Below, piece after piece: positions 10,524 through 19,060 of a stretch of DNA of 64,000 nucleotides. The stretch covers positions 93,864 to 157,863 of the forward strand of contig BBDW01000007.1 in NCBI GenBank assembly GCA_001312505.1, read 5' to 3'. Source of the stretch: Mediterraneibacter faecis JCM 15917 (GTDB taxonomy: Bacteria; Bacillota; Clostridia; Lachnospirales; Lachnospiraceae). The notes beneath the pieces are model-generated. The model was not told where the DNA came from. It did not search any database and worked only from the letters and a program-made list of their open reading frames with translations. The position numbers and the translations under genes are program-made. Each line of letters opens with the position of its first letter. Position 1 is the first letter of the stretch.

Positions 10524-12499
10524 TCAGAAGGGAAGCTCCATCTGTTCCGTGACTTCCTCAAATCCTTCCGGGATTTTTTCAGCTCCGTTGCTGATGTCCG
10601 TTGCTTTCGTTTCACGCTCCCAGCCCTTTTGCCTGCCGTATTCCGGGAACACACGGGGGGGGTTGGAAAAGTAATTCCAGCCCGTCACGCAATGGTTCAT
10701 GATGTCGTTGACTTCCCGGATTTCCCATTGCTTCGGCTCGTCAAAGGGGGGGTGGTTCAGGGCTTCCTTGAAAAGCTGCTTGGAACACACCATGCCGCCG
10801 GTATAGCGGTCAAGGTATGCCTGTATCATCCCGGCCTTGGTGTCCTCCGGCATGAAATCCCGCTGGTGTTCTTTGAGATAGCGCACCATTTCCGGCTGAA
10901 AGACAGCTTAAAATCCCCCCCGCTGCGGTAAACCGTCATGGCTTCTGCCCAGACCTGTGCAAGATAGGCTCTGGAAGCGGCTTCGTCCTCCAAAATGTGA
11001 ACCTCGGCCTGTTCCGGGTACACCATGACCGGCAGGAAGCGCCGGTTGCCGGAACGGTCAAGGGGCAGGAAGTCAAGGGCATTGGAAGTGCCGCCGAACA
11101 CACATTGCCGCAGCCTGTCCTCCGGGTGGGTTTCGTATGGGATTTTATAGACCTCCTTCTGTCGGCTTAAAAATGACTTGATTTCCTCAATGCTCTTGGC
11201 ATTGGCGGTGGCAATCATCTCCGACATCTCGATAATCCAGTGGCCTTGCAGCTTGCGGTACACGTTATCATCATCCAGCTTCCGCAAATCATCGGAAAAC
11301 CACTCGTCTTTTACTGCCAGCAGCCGGAAAAAGGTGGATTTCCCGGCTCCCTGACCGCCCACCAGACAGAGCATGACTTCAAATTTACAGCCGGGGGGGC
11401 AAAATGCCCGGTGGATGGCTCCCAGCAGGAACAGCCGCAGGGCTTCATAGGTGTACTGGTCGGTGTCGGCTCCCAGAAAGTGGCGCAGGCAATAGCGGAT
11501 ACGCTCCTGCCCATCCCATGAAAGGCCGTTCAGGTAGTCCCGGACGGGGGGGTGGTAGCCGTTTTCATTGGCAACAATCCCGATGGCGGCGGTAATCTTT
11601 TTCTCACTGGTAAGCCCATAGGTTTCTTCCAGATACAGGAGCAGATAGTTCATATCCGTGTCCGTGATGGCGGTGCCGATGCGGTGGTAGCCGATGGGCT
11701 TTACAATGTCCACTCGCTCGGTCAGCAGATTTTTTGCGATTGCCCCCCCGGAAAGCAGCGGGTCATTCTGAAAGACGGTCAGGCAGTTGCGGATACTGTT
11801 GCGGACGCTGCCTTTCTCGGTGCTTTCCAGCATGGCCTTTACTTCCTCAATGCTCCGGGGGCGGGGGCTGCTTCTTGTATGGTCTGTTCTGCGGCCTGCC
11901 GTATCTTGGGCGGCAAGCTCTGCCATTCGTCTTTCAAGATTGCTCACTTCCTTTCCATAGTCAACGATAAGGACTGCCCGTTCCTCCATATCCGGGGGAG
12001 AGCAGCACATCCAGCAGATATTCCACATGGGATTGCTTCTGCAAGGCTTCCACAAAAAGCGGGTGCCATGCTTCTTCCGGCATCTTAGGGGGCATAGTCC
12101 CGTTTCCAGCGGCGCAGAAGATGGTAATAATCGGACAGCACCCGGAAGCAGTAACGCTCCATGCGGCAAAACCGCTGTTCCGGGGTTTCCTGCCGGGGGT
12201 TTGGGTTTTCTCCTGCCGGGTGGTTCCCTGTCCTCATAGGGGATGGAGAACTCCTGCGCCAGCATGAGGGCGGCTTCCTTCGGACTGACAGCTTCCAGAC
12301 GGGAAACAAAGTCAATCACATCCCCGTCTGCCTGACAGCCGAAACAGTGAAAGCGCCGGTCAACCTTCATGCTGGGGGGGTTTTTATCAGCATGGAAGGG
12401 GGGGCAGACACACATCCCGTTTCGTCCCACCCGGATTCCAAAATGCTCCGCAGCCTGCCGGGTGGTAACAGACTGCTTGACAGCTTTAAATACATTCAA
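10524..12499 (-). CDS. Primase with CHC2 zinc finger and VirE/superfamily-3-like ATPase domain (frameshifted)
   Basis: A replication protein for the IME. The N-terminal CHC2 finger reads CVCPFHADKNPS...RFHCFGCQADG once extra Pro codons are removed. The C-terminal VirE-type domain has Walker A VGGQGAGKSTFFR and the segments HWIIEMSEMIATANAKS and GTSNALDFLPLDRSGNRRF. A TTG start at 12499 (LNVFKAVKQ) is chosen because AGGAGG lies about eight bases upstream. One-base gains at C runs near 12197, 12087 and 11992 and a one-base loss near 10897 shift the frame. Runs of 7 near 12398, 12374, 11743, 11546, 11393, 10915 and 10746, and of 8 near 10655, add in-frame Pro or Gly. The end QMELPF at 10524 is the normal end. 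Confidence 0.85.
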
Positions 12500-12563
12500 A
12501 TAAATCCTCCTGAAAATAAGAAAAGCGCCTGTCATTCTCGAAAAAGAAAATAGCAAGCGCCTA

Positions 12564-14167
12564 TTAAAGTTCCATATCCTGTTTTTTCTCTGTGCGGGGG
12601 CTGCTTCCGTTTCTCGGCCTGTTCTTCCCGGATACGCTGCGTCCGGCCTTTGACTGCCTGCTGGATGGACGGTTTCTTTCCCGGCTCGGCGGTCTGGCGG
12701 TACTGTTCAGACGGAAGAACCTGATTGAGCCAGTGACGCACATCCCGGAGAATCTTCACATCCTCCTGTAATGCGGACAACCGTTCCTTATATCCGGCAA
12801 CTTCTCCGGCAAGCTGTGTCTGTTCCTCATTCAGCTTTTTAATGCTGTACTTCTTCTCCTTCAAATGCACCTTGAAATAACGGATAGCGGCATTATAGCG
12901 TCCAGCTCGTCCCGATGGGCGGCGGCAAACTGTTCCCGTGGCTTCTTAAACCGGATGGCAGCATACTCCACATGAACCGGCTTATGGGCTTCAAAGTTGG
13001 CGATATGGGAAAGCAGGGTGTTGATTTCTTTCATACGCTGTTCTTTCGGCTTCATCTCTGCCCGGATGGAAACGGCCTGCCCGCTGACGGTATCCAGATA
13101 AGCGTCCAAACTCTGCACAGTGGACAGCTCCTTTTCCCGCAGATAGCGGATAGCTTCCATAACCTTGTTGAAATCGGCAACGCTGCCTGTAAGCTGGCCT
13201 TTGCTTGTCCAGCCTGTACGTTCCTCCCGGCGCAAATCCAGATATTTCCCCAGCAGCTCCGGCAGGGTGGGTTCCTTCGATTCCTGCAAGGCTTCCAGCA
13301 GGGCGGCTTTTTTCTCCTTCAGGTCTGCAATCCAGCCTTTCAGGTGGCGTACCATCTGCCGGATAGATTGCATAAGGGAATTGGCGGCTTTGATGTCCCG
13401 GTTCAAGTTGCCGATGTTGGTCTGTATCCCTCGTTTCTCCATCTGGCTGACTGCTGGCCCATATGGACGGTGGGGGGGATTTTATCAAGCCCCTGCCGTT
13501 CATAGGAACGAAGGTCAAGGCGCTCCGGGCGTCCGTTGGCTTCCAGATAGCGGTTAGCGGTAGCCGCCCAGCCCTGCCGCCAGATCTCTCCGTACTTCTG
13601 GTCGTTCCAGTCCACGGTATCCTCCTTGTGGCTTTTCCAGCTCCCGGACGGGAGCCGGATACGCTCGCCGTTCTCGTCAAGGTCATAAACCTTCCGGCTC
13701 TTGGGAAGCCATTTCCCGTTTTCGTCCATTGCCCGCATGGTCAGCAGGATGTGGGCGTGGGGGGGATTCCCATTCCCTTTGTCGTGGATGGCAAAATCGG
13801 CAATCATGCCTTTAGAAACAAAAAACTCCCGGCAGTAGTCCCGGATAAGGTCGGCGTGCTGTTCCGGGGGGGGATTTCCCTCGGTATGGCAAGCACGATT
13901 CTCCGGGCAAGCTGGGAGTTCCATTGCTTCTCGATAGCTTCGGCGGCGTTCCACAAAGTATTGCGGTCTGCATACGCTGGTGGGGGGGCGTGGGGGCGGC
14001 AGCATGATTTCTGTATGGACAATCTCGCTTTTATGGGAATAGTATTTCTGCTTCTGGTCGTACTCGGAAAACAGCCGTTCCCCCCCACTCTGGTAGGCGG
14101 CAGACGCAACGGCTGACTGGTGGTTGCTGCGCTGGATTATTTTTATATCATGGTGTGGACAGGGCAT
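12564..14167 (-). CDS. mobA: MobA/MobL-family relaxase (frameshifted)
   Basis: Nicks the IME transfer origin and leads the strand into the recipient. The N-terminus MPCPHHDIKIIQRSNHQSAV is typical. The metal-binding His cluster is in IHDKGNGNPHAHILLTMRAM, after LARRIVLAIPREI. A long C-terminal coiled coil follows. In-frame extra triplets occur at runs near 14080, 13865 and 13760. The frame breaks near 13980, 13472, 12895 (one base lost) and 12588 (one base gained). With the last corrected, the protein ends EKKQDMEL at 12564. Corrected length is about 530 residues. The start has AGGAGGAAC upstream. Confidence 0.85.
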
Positions 14168-14197
14168 AGCGTTCCTCCTTCCTGTGGTTGATTTTGG

Positions 14198-14240
14198 GCA
14201 AAAGAAAAGCAGGAAACCGTTTCTGATTTCCTGCTTAGTG
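14198..14240 (-). terminator. Intrinsic terminator upstream of the relaxase
   Basis: On the minus strand AAGCAGGAAA and TTTCCTGCTT form a 10-bp stem with a 10-base loop, followed by TTTTCTTTT. It lies downstream of the SdpI-like gene and before the relaxase start. It could equally be part of the transfer origin, which usually lies close to the relaxase gene. Confidence 0.6.
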
Positions 14241-14319
14241 GTGTCGCTGGTAGGCGATTAGTATTCAGTTTTGAAGGTTCGGGTCAGGTTGGCTCGATGA
14301 TGGAAAGCTGTCTAATAGC

Positions 14320-14679
14320 TTAAAAGTTTTTGTTCGCAAATTTACTTGTAATTCCAGTTTCTGTTTTATAAAATCCAAAAATCAGAAAAATAATTCCAAC
14401 AACTACTCCTGCAAATACGGTAGTCTGTGTAGAAATATTAAGAAGAAGTAAGGATATACACAAAACGATTTCTACCAAACCTAATGTTTTGCCAATACCA
14501 ATAAAAATATTAGGTGCTATGCTTTGTGCATAATCCCAATGCTCTTGTGACTTCCGAGATGTAGGCGTATTGTATCCGTTACCGGATGTCATATCTTTTA
14601 CCGGGTGCTTCTTTAAGATATATCCTACAAAAACCATAACAAAGGGTATGATGAAATTCAAAGCAATCAATCCATACAT
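14320..14679 (-). CDS. SdpI-like membrane protein (IME cargo)
   Basis: A 119-residue protein with three hydrophobic segments: an N-terminal helix (LIALNFIIPFVMVFVGYIL), then LGLVEIVLCISLLLL and FAGVVVGIIFLIFGF. Between the first two lies NGYNTPTSRKSQEHWDYAQ, which resembles the SdpI-family motif 'GYRTP.S..n...W.yAq'. SdpI proteins confer immunity to a secreted killing factor in Bacillus. Here immunity is only a suggestion. The base composition is AT-richer than its IME neighbours. An AAGGAG site precedes the ATG. Confidence 0.6.
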   Translation of the reverse strand: MYGLIALNFIIPFVMVFVGYILKKHPVKDMTSGNGYNTPTSRKSQEHWDYAQSIAPNIFIGIGKTLGLVEIVLCISLLLLNISTQTTVFAGVVVGIIFLIFGFYKTETGITSKFANKNF

Positions 14680-14716
14680 AAAACCATCTCCTTAGATAGT
14701 GTTCGTCATTAGCTTT

Positions 14717-14722
14717 ATTATA
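14717..14722 (-). promoter_or_regulatory. -10 element (TATAAT) of the SdpI-like gene
   Basis: TATAAT on the minus strand, 38 bases before the ATG. No clear -35 is seen (TTCCAA at about the right distance is weak). The remaining gap up to 14971 is GC-rich, holds two 7-base G runs and an inverted GCTGGC/GCCAGC, and shows no convincing gene. Confidence 0.45.
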
Positions 14723-14971
14723 CTACGGGCAGTCCTGTTTTGGAATAGATAAATTGTAAACTTGCTGGACGGAACAGCTTGCAGCGCAAGGTGTTCCCGG
14801 GCGGCAAGTCCACAAAGGGGGGGTAGCTGGCGCAGCCAGCGCAGGGGGGGAAGTGTAGCGTCCCCTGTGATGATTGGAAGCAGCCGCAACGGTGCTGAAA
14901 ATCATCCGCTTTCCGCAGGAAGCCCCCGGCAGGGCGCAACGCACCGGCTTGACCGGTGTATAGTTGCGCCC

Positions 14972-15274
14972 TTACTCCGTAAGGGATTCCCCGGCTACCC
15001 GCCCTTTCACGCTTTCTGCAACTATTTCCTTCATGCCACTTTGAGAAAATGCCTGTTTCAGAATGTCCATCACATCCTCGTCTGTCAGCACTTCCGGCCT
15101 TAAAAGGAAACTTTCCAGCATAGCTCCTCTGGTACAGAGCCGGTGCGTCCGTTCCTTCCGGGTAAGCTGCTTCACCTGGTGTTCCAGTATTTTTTCTTCA
15201 TGCTGCGCCCGCCGCAGTCTGGCTTCGCCTTTGGCAATCTCCTGATTCAGCTTTTCCAGCTTCTCATTTATCAT
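14972..15274 (-). CDS. DUF3847 family protein
   Basis: A 100-residue protein with an N-terminal coiled coil (KLEKLNQEIAKGEARLRRAQ) and the RKERTHRLCTRGAMLESFL segment characteristic of DUF3847. The family sits near relaxases in mobilizable elements, and a MobC-like accessory role is often assumed. It overlaps the preceding replication-initiator-like gene by four bases (ATGA), so they are translated together. Confidence 0.8.
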   Translation of the reverse strand: MINEKLEKLNQEIAKGEARLRRAQHEEKILEHQVKQLTRKERTHRLCTRGAMLESFLLRPEVLTDEDVMDILKQAFSQSGMKEIVAESVKGRVAGESLTE

Positions 15275-15606
15275 GGCAGCCCTCCTTTGGGAAGCAGCGT
15301 GTAAATGCGGTTTGGTTCTCCCACACCCCCCCGGCGCACCCGCAGGATAAGCCGATGTCCTCCAATTCTTTCAGGGAACGCTTCACAGTGACGGGGGCTG
15401 CGGGAGAGGGCTGCCGCTAATTCCATGATAGGAAAACGGACAAACAAAATGCCGTTGCTATCCTCTATCCCTGCCGTAAGGGTGGTGTTCAGCAGACGGG
15501 CATACATGACTTTTGCTGTGCTGCTGATCGGCAGCCGAAGCATTGCGGCGGGTAGCGGCATACAAGGCGGCAGAACCGTGTCTGCGCTCATAAATTCAAA
15601 TTCCAT
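15271..15606 (-). CDS. Replication-initiator-like winged-helix protein
   Basis: A 111-residue protein starting MEFEFMSADTVLPPCMPLP, with SSTAKVMYARLLN and ILRVRRGGVGEPNRIYTLLP. It resembles the single winged-helix replication initiators of this IME class. The middle (about residues 72-88) is read in a wrong frame: one extra C near 15393 is compensated by a missing C near 15350. With both fixed, the helix reads SRSPVTVKRSLKELEDIGL. A 7-base run near 15335 adds a Gly. Confidence 0.7.
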   Translation of the reverse strand: MEFEFMSADTVLPPCMPLPAAMLRLPISSTAKVMYARLLNTTLTAGIEDSNGILFVRFPIMELAAALSRSPRHCEAFPERIGGHRLILRVRRGGVGEPNRIYTLLPKGGLP

Positions 15607-15785
15607 TTAACTGATTTTCTCCTTTCGCTTGGCTCGTTTTGACAGGTAATGGGGGGGCAGTCTATCACGACAGCCCGGAAACTCTGCTTGCACTTATGCT
15701 GGCACTTCCGGCACAGGTCGTTGTAGGCCACACGCCCCCGGTCATTGAGGAAGAAGGAAAGCTCCAACTTCCGTTTCTTGCTCAT
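15588..15785 (-). CDS. Small Cys-containing IME protein
   Basis: A 65-residue protein beginning MSKKRKLELSFFLNDRGRVA, with CRKCQHKCKQ and a later Cys-Pro, possibly a small metal-binding DNA-associated protein. It overlaps the next gene by 19 bases. The function is unknown. A 7-base run at 15651 adds one Pro. Confidence 0.6.
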   Translation of the reverse strand: MSKKRKLELSFFLNDRGRVAYNDLCRKCQHKCKQSFRAVVIDCPPITCQNEPSERRKSVKWNLNL

Positions 15786-15852
15786 TCTCGCATAGTGCCT
15801 CCTATCATAGAAAATCCGCCCATTTCAGCCGTAACAACGGGAACAGGCGGAT
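15782..15852 (-). promoter_or_regulatory. Leader hairpin and three-codon mini-ORF before the IME replication operon
   Basis: On the minus strand ATCCGCC (15852-15846) pairs with GGCGGAT (15820-15814), followed by TTTT. Next come AGGAGG and a mini-ORF ATG-CGA-GAA-TGA (15793-15782) whose stop overlaps the ATG of the small Cys protein. This layout suggests transcription attenuation plus translational coupling, which is inferred. Confidence 0.45.
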
Positions 15853-16334
15853 AAAGGTTTTTGGTGTCATGTTTCGGGGGGGCGATTTTCAAGGAAAATA
15901 CGGCCATAGAGCCGCTTTGAAATGCCCCATAGTATTACGGACGGGGGGGCAGACTACACCCCGCCGATTTGTCGTGTTTGGGTAGCGTTTTGGTATCAGT
16001 TCTGCCGGGTTGTCCTGCTGTCGTTCCTGCCCCCCCTGAATCTCACAGCGGCGTTTCGTTCCCGTTGGTACGCTCGCTGCGGTCAAGGTTCCTCCATTTC
16101 CTTGCCGCAGGTCGTTGCGCTACATCGCCGGGGGGGAGCATATCCCATCAGGCCGGTCATTCGATTGGAAATAATCCATCGATGAACTGACTTAATCATA
16201 GCTCATTTTTGAACCCTTTCCCGTATGTCCATAAAATAGGAAAACCGCCCCAAAATCGAAAAATTCCACGATTTCGGAACGGTATATGGTATAATAAGGA
16301 ATAACAGCGGCAGCCAGCCGCAGGAAGGAGCGAT
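15853..16334. other. Intergenic region with divergent promoters
   Basis: No convincing gene, though short open frames exist. Four 7-base G/C runs lie at about 15876, 15943, 16027 and 16130. Near its right end are an inverted repeat AAATCG/CGATTT (16253-16274) and a TATAAT at 16290-16295 reading towards the HTH regulator. The inverted repeat is a plausible operator for that regulator. Confidence 0.5.
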
Positions 16335-17168
16335 GTGTTTATGAAAACCCGCATTTCCGTACAGGAACGCCTGAAAGATTTACGGGTGGAACGGGGGCTT
16401 GAATCTGGAAGAACTGGCACAGGAAACCGGCATTTCAAAATCAGCCTCGGCAGTTATGAAAACGACAACGACGAATACAAGGAAATTAACCACGGCAGCC
16501 TGTTGAAGCTGGCAGACTTCTATCAGGTGTCGGTTGACTATCTGCTCGGCCTTACCAATAATCGGAGATATGAAAACACCCCCCCGATAGAAGAATTACA
16601 TTTGAGTGATGAAGTCGTGGAACTGCTGAAAAGTGAACGCTTCAATAACCGGCTGCTGTGTGAGATTATCTCCCATGAAAAATTTAAGGAATTGCTGGCA
16701 GACGCAGAAATCTATGTGGACGGGATAGCAACCATGCACTTCCATGACACAAACAGCTCACTGGCTGCTTTACGGGCTATGGTACTGGAAGAACACCCCG
16801 AAGCTGCGGCAGACCGGGCAATCAAAGTGTTGGAAGCCTGTCAGATAGAGGAAGAAGATTTTTTCTGCCATGTGACGCACAAAACATGGGACGTCATTCT
16901 CCATGATATACGCAAGGCGCACGAAAATGACAGCGAAAGTGCGCCGGATACCACGCCTGCCGATGAACTTATACGGGAAGTACAAAAGGCCATGCAATCT
17001 CCGGGGGACAGGGTTCAGCAATTCACGGAGATATTCTGCAAGGCGTTCCGGCTCAAATACAAGCGGCTCTCACAAGAGGAACGAAGCCTTTTGAAAAAGC
17101 TGTTCAAGAAATCCCCCCCGCTGATAAAACAGTCTGGTATGAACTTCCGGCGCAGGCCGTGGAAATAA
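16335..17168 (+). CDS. XRE-family HTH regulator of the IME
   Basis: The only long plus-strand gene in the IME, divergent from the replication and mobilization genes. The N-terminal helix-turn-helix follows MKTRISVQERLKDLRVERG, then LADFYQVSVDYLLGLTNN. The recognition helix is scrambled here because one extra G near 16393 is compensated by one missing C near 16442; corrected, it reads LNLEELAQETGISKSAL. The C-terminal part is helical and of unknown function. GTG (16335) or ATG (16341) could start it; GGAAGGAG at 16323 fits either. A 7-base run at 16570 adds a Pro and one at 17113 may change the C-terminus. Confidence 0.8.
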   Translation: MFMKTRISVQERLKDLRVERGLESGRTGTGNRHFKISLGSYENDNDEYKEINHGSLLKLADFYQVSVDYLLGLTNNRRYENTPPIEELHLSDEVVELLKSERFNNRLLCEIISHEKFKELLADAEIYVDGIATMHFHDTNSSLAALRAMVLEEHPEAAADRAIKVLEACQIEEEDFFCHVTHKTWDVILHDIRKAHENDSESAPDTTPADELIREVQKAMQSPGDRVQQFTEIFCKAFRLKYKRLSQEERSLLKKLFKKSPPLIKQSGMNFRRRPWK

Positions 17169-17169
17169 A

Positions 17170-17214
17170 AACAGCCGTTGTAGGATTTTGTTCCTACAGC
17201 GGCTGTTTTTATTT
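17170..17214. terminator. Bidirectional intrinsic terminator
   Basis: ACAGCCGTTGTAGG and CCTACAGCGGCTGT form a 14-bp stem with one mismatch, with A-rich and T-rich flanks. It serves the plus-strand regulator and the convergent lipoprotein gene. Confidence 0.85.
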
Positions 17215-17638
17215 ATGAATCTTCTCCAACAAAAGACAGGATATTTTCATCAGTTTGTAATGTAATTGTTGCGCTTTCTGAATCATCAGAATAAACTCTT
17301 GTTCCATATACGCCTGTAACAGGCTCCTCTAAATTTTCAAAAGTTAATCCGAGTTTCGAAGAAGAATTGTCAATCTTTTCAAGCGAATATGTACCTGTCC
17401 ATTCTTGTTTATGAGTGTTATCTGTTAAGATAAAACTTTTTTCTTCAAAACTCAATGTCAAATCCAATACTGGTATGTCATCATGCACTGAACCTGAGAA
17501 TAACATATTACCATCTAAATCAGTAATAAATTCTAAAGACCAGTTATATGATGATACCGACCGAGTTTGGGAAGAATCACACGAACATAAGCCTACACAC
17601 ATAAAAAAACATACGCATATTGCCAATAACCGTTTCAT
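17213..17638 (-). CDS. Predicted lipoprotein of unknown function
   Basis: Starts MKRLLAICVCFFMCVGLCSC, a lipoprotein signal with lipobox Leu-Cys-Ser-Cys. The mature part of about 120 residues is Thr/Ser/Asp-rich and likely beta-structured (WSLEFITDLDGNMLFSGS, KLGLTFENLEEPVTGVYG). I do not recognise the family. The ATG at 17638 is preferred over an in-frame ATG at 17677 because it starts the signal peptide. It may form an operon with the secreted protein upstream. Confidence 0.65.
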   Translation of the reverse strand: MKRLLAICVCFFMCVGLCSCDSSQTRSVSSYNWSLEFITDLDGNMLFSGSVHDDIPVLDLTLSFEEKSFILTDNTHKQEWTGTYSLEKIDNSSSKLGLTFENLEEPVTGVYGTRVYSDDSESATITLQTDENILSFVGEDS

Positions 17639-17681
17639 TTTACCTATTACCAACCTTAATTCACAACTGTTTTGCATTTAA

Positions 17682-18209
17682 TTAGGGAAGTGTCACAGGG
17701 TAAGAAATAGCGAAAGCTCCACCGCCTGCCAAGGCATTATTAGCGGTAGCAACACCAGAAACAGAAACCGTTCCCTTATCTCCGCTATTACCTGTTCTTC
17801 CAGTATCCACATCAGTTTCGATTGTTTCTTCACCGTCGGCTAATTCTGCAAATGCCGTATTGGTGGATTTTTTGTTCATAAGCACATTAACTGTACCAGT
17901 CATACCAGTGAACTCCGGTTTTGGAGATTCATACCACGGTACATACAACTTCACATGAACTTGAATCCCATCATCCTCATCATAAGTTGCATAAGAGTTA
18001 ATACGAACATTAGCGACTGCTCTTTTGGTGACACCATCGGAAATCATAACATCGGTTAAGTATCCGTCATATTCTCCAATGACTACCGGCTGTTGAGTAT
18101 CCGTTATTTCCGTTGTTGTTTCCGCTGCAAAAGCAGGAACCGCACTCACAGAAAAAAGCATACAAAACGCTACCAACGAGGTAAACAATCTTTTACTAAA
18201 TTTTTTCAT
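17682..18209 (-). CDS. Secreted protein of unknown function
   Basis: A 175-residue protein with a clear Sec signal peptide ending SAVPAFA-AE. The mature part has GEYDGYLTDVMISDGVTKR and a Gly/Ala/Val-rich end (GVATANNALAGGGAFAISYP) without charged residues. No family is recognised. The ATG at 18209 has AAAGGAG eight bases upstream. It lies just ahead of the lipoprotein gene inside the IME. A surface or secreted antagonistic role is possible but unproven. Confidence 0.65.
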   Translation of the reverse strand: MKKFSKRLFTSLVAFCMLFSVSAVPAFAAETTTEITDTQQPVVIGEYDGYLTDVMISDGVTKRAVANVRINSYATYDEDDGIQVHVKLYVPWYESPKPEFTGMTGTVNVLMNKKSTNTAFAELADGEETIETDVDTGRTGNSGDKGTVSVSGVATANNALAGGGAFAISYPVTLP

Positions 18210-18430
18210 AAACAATGCTCCTTTCTAAAATGACCAGAACCTACATTTTTTGTATTCAGTTATTGGCAATATGCTACTAACCTGCAAGCACACTCTCAAA
18301 TCATAAAATGTTTCAAATGTACTTGTTTTATTTTATGATAGCACTTATTTACATTGGGTACAATAGAAAATATACACCATTAAAATTTAATTTTTTGTGC
18401 AAATCGAATCAAATATAAAATTATATCGCT

Positions 18431-18640
18431 TTAGATATTGTCCTGTTCTAATTTAATCACATTCATAATACCACAATTCAAGGCTTCACAAATGCGAACC
18501 AGCGTTTCCATGCTGATATTCTTTCCCTTGCCCATGTTGGCAATCATATTTGTGGTAAGACCGGCGGCAAGCCGCAAATCCTCTTTCCTCATGCCACGCT
18601 CTTTCAGTGTGTTCCATAGTGGCTGATAACTAATGTGCAT
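18431..18640 (-). CDS. Small Cro/CI-type HTH regulator
   Basis: A 69-residue protein that is essentially one HTH domain (LKERGMRKEDLRLAAGLTTN, ISMETLVRICEALNCGIMNV). It resembles the small YozG-like Cro/CI regulators that often sit near element ends. The upstream 18641-18702 stretch leads directly to the IME inverted repeat, so it may regulate recombination genes. The 18210-18430 gap before the secreted protein is AT-rich and probably holds that gene's promoter. Confidence 0.8.
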   Translation of the reverse strand: MHISYQPLWNTLKERGMRKEDLRLAAGLTTNMIANMGKGKNISMETLVRICEALNCGIMNVIKLEQDNI

Positions 18641-18702
18641 AGCTTCCCGCCTTTCTTTCCATCGTCAAGTGTTTTATACCCATTATAGCAGAAATCTTGC
18701 GT

Positions 18703-18731
18703 TTCCACAATATTTCTTGACTACACCGCCG
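18703..18731 (-). repeat. IME terminal inverted repeat, right
   Basis: Inverted partner of 8344-8370. Both share CGGCGG[C/T]GT and TCAAGAAAT in the same order when read into the element. Confidence 0.6.
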
Positions 18732-18775
18732 GTTCCGTCTGGATTGTGCTTTTCCTTTCTCCGCTTTTATTACAT

Positions 18776-18937
18776 CTAATTAGCCATGAGCTGTTTGATG
18801 CCCTGGCTCTTAGCACCGGGATTGTCATTTCCATATCCTTCCAGAAGGTTTACGACACCCCCCCACACACCAAGACCTGCGCCGATTGCGACTACAAGAG
18901 TTTTTAAAGTTGTAATTGCACTGCTAAAAAATGCCAT
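18776..18937 (-). pseudogene. maff2, 5' part, truncated by the IME
   Basis: MAFFSSAITTLKTLVVAIGA and on to KQLMAN then a stop: 53 residues matching the start of Maff2 family mobile element proteins, with one membrane helix. The last Asn and stop come from the IME. A 7-base run at about 18858 adds a Gly (VWGGVVN). The remainder is at 8,228-8,308. The gene is between virD4 and virB6, where Maff2 is normally found. Confidence 0.9.
18782..18802 (+). repeat. att junction repeat, right
   Basis: Begins AGCCATGAGCTGTTTG; 18 of 21 positions match 8291-8311. The C/G differences at two positions show which copy came from the ICE and which from the IME. Confidence 0.7.
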
Positions 18938-18982
18938 ATATTCATAAACCAAAACTGACTTCTTTCAGGTGTTTACGGGAAT

Positions 18983-19012
18983 GAAAAAACACCGACTAAA
19001 AAGCCGGTGCAC
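18983..19012 (-). terminator. Intrinsic terminator after virD4
   Basis: On the minus strand CACCGGC and GTCGGTG pair around a T-rich loop, followed by TTTTTTC. It lies between virD4 and maff2, so part of the transfer operon downstream may be separately controlled. Confidence 0.75.
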
Positions 19013-19060
19013 CTAATGTCAGTTATTCCTTTCCTCATTATTTTTCGTTCATTCCCAAGG

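Larger units (their letters stand above)
8291..18802. mobile_element. Serine-recombinase IME nested in the ICE maff2 gene
   Basis: About 10.5 kb separating the two maff2 halves. It contains a large serine recombinase at one end, a CHC2/VirE-type primase, a MobA/MobL relaxase, a DUF3847 protein, a replication-initiator-like gene, a divergent HTH regulator and cargo genes. It has no type IV channel genes, so it should depend on the host ICE or another element to move. Its bases are visibly GC-richer than the surrounding ICE. Direct repeats at 8291-8311 and 18782-18802 mark the junctions. The exact crossover dinucleotide is not resolved. Confidence 0.88.

Noticed and set aside
14692..15103. Short frames within the GC-rich stretch beside the DUF3847 gene
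   Set aside because: They overlap on opposite strands and contain no recognisable protein pattern.
15889..16190. Several 65-87 residue frames on both strands in the IME intergenic region
   Set aside because: No ribosome sites, composition like back-translation of GC-rich non-coding DNA, and they contradict each other.
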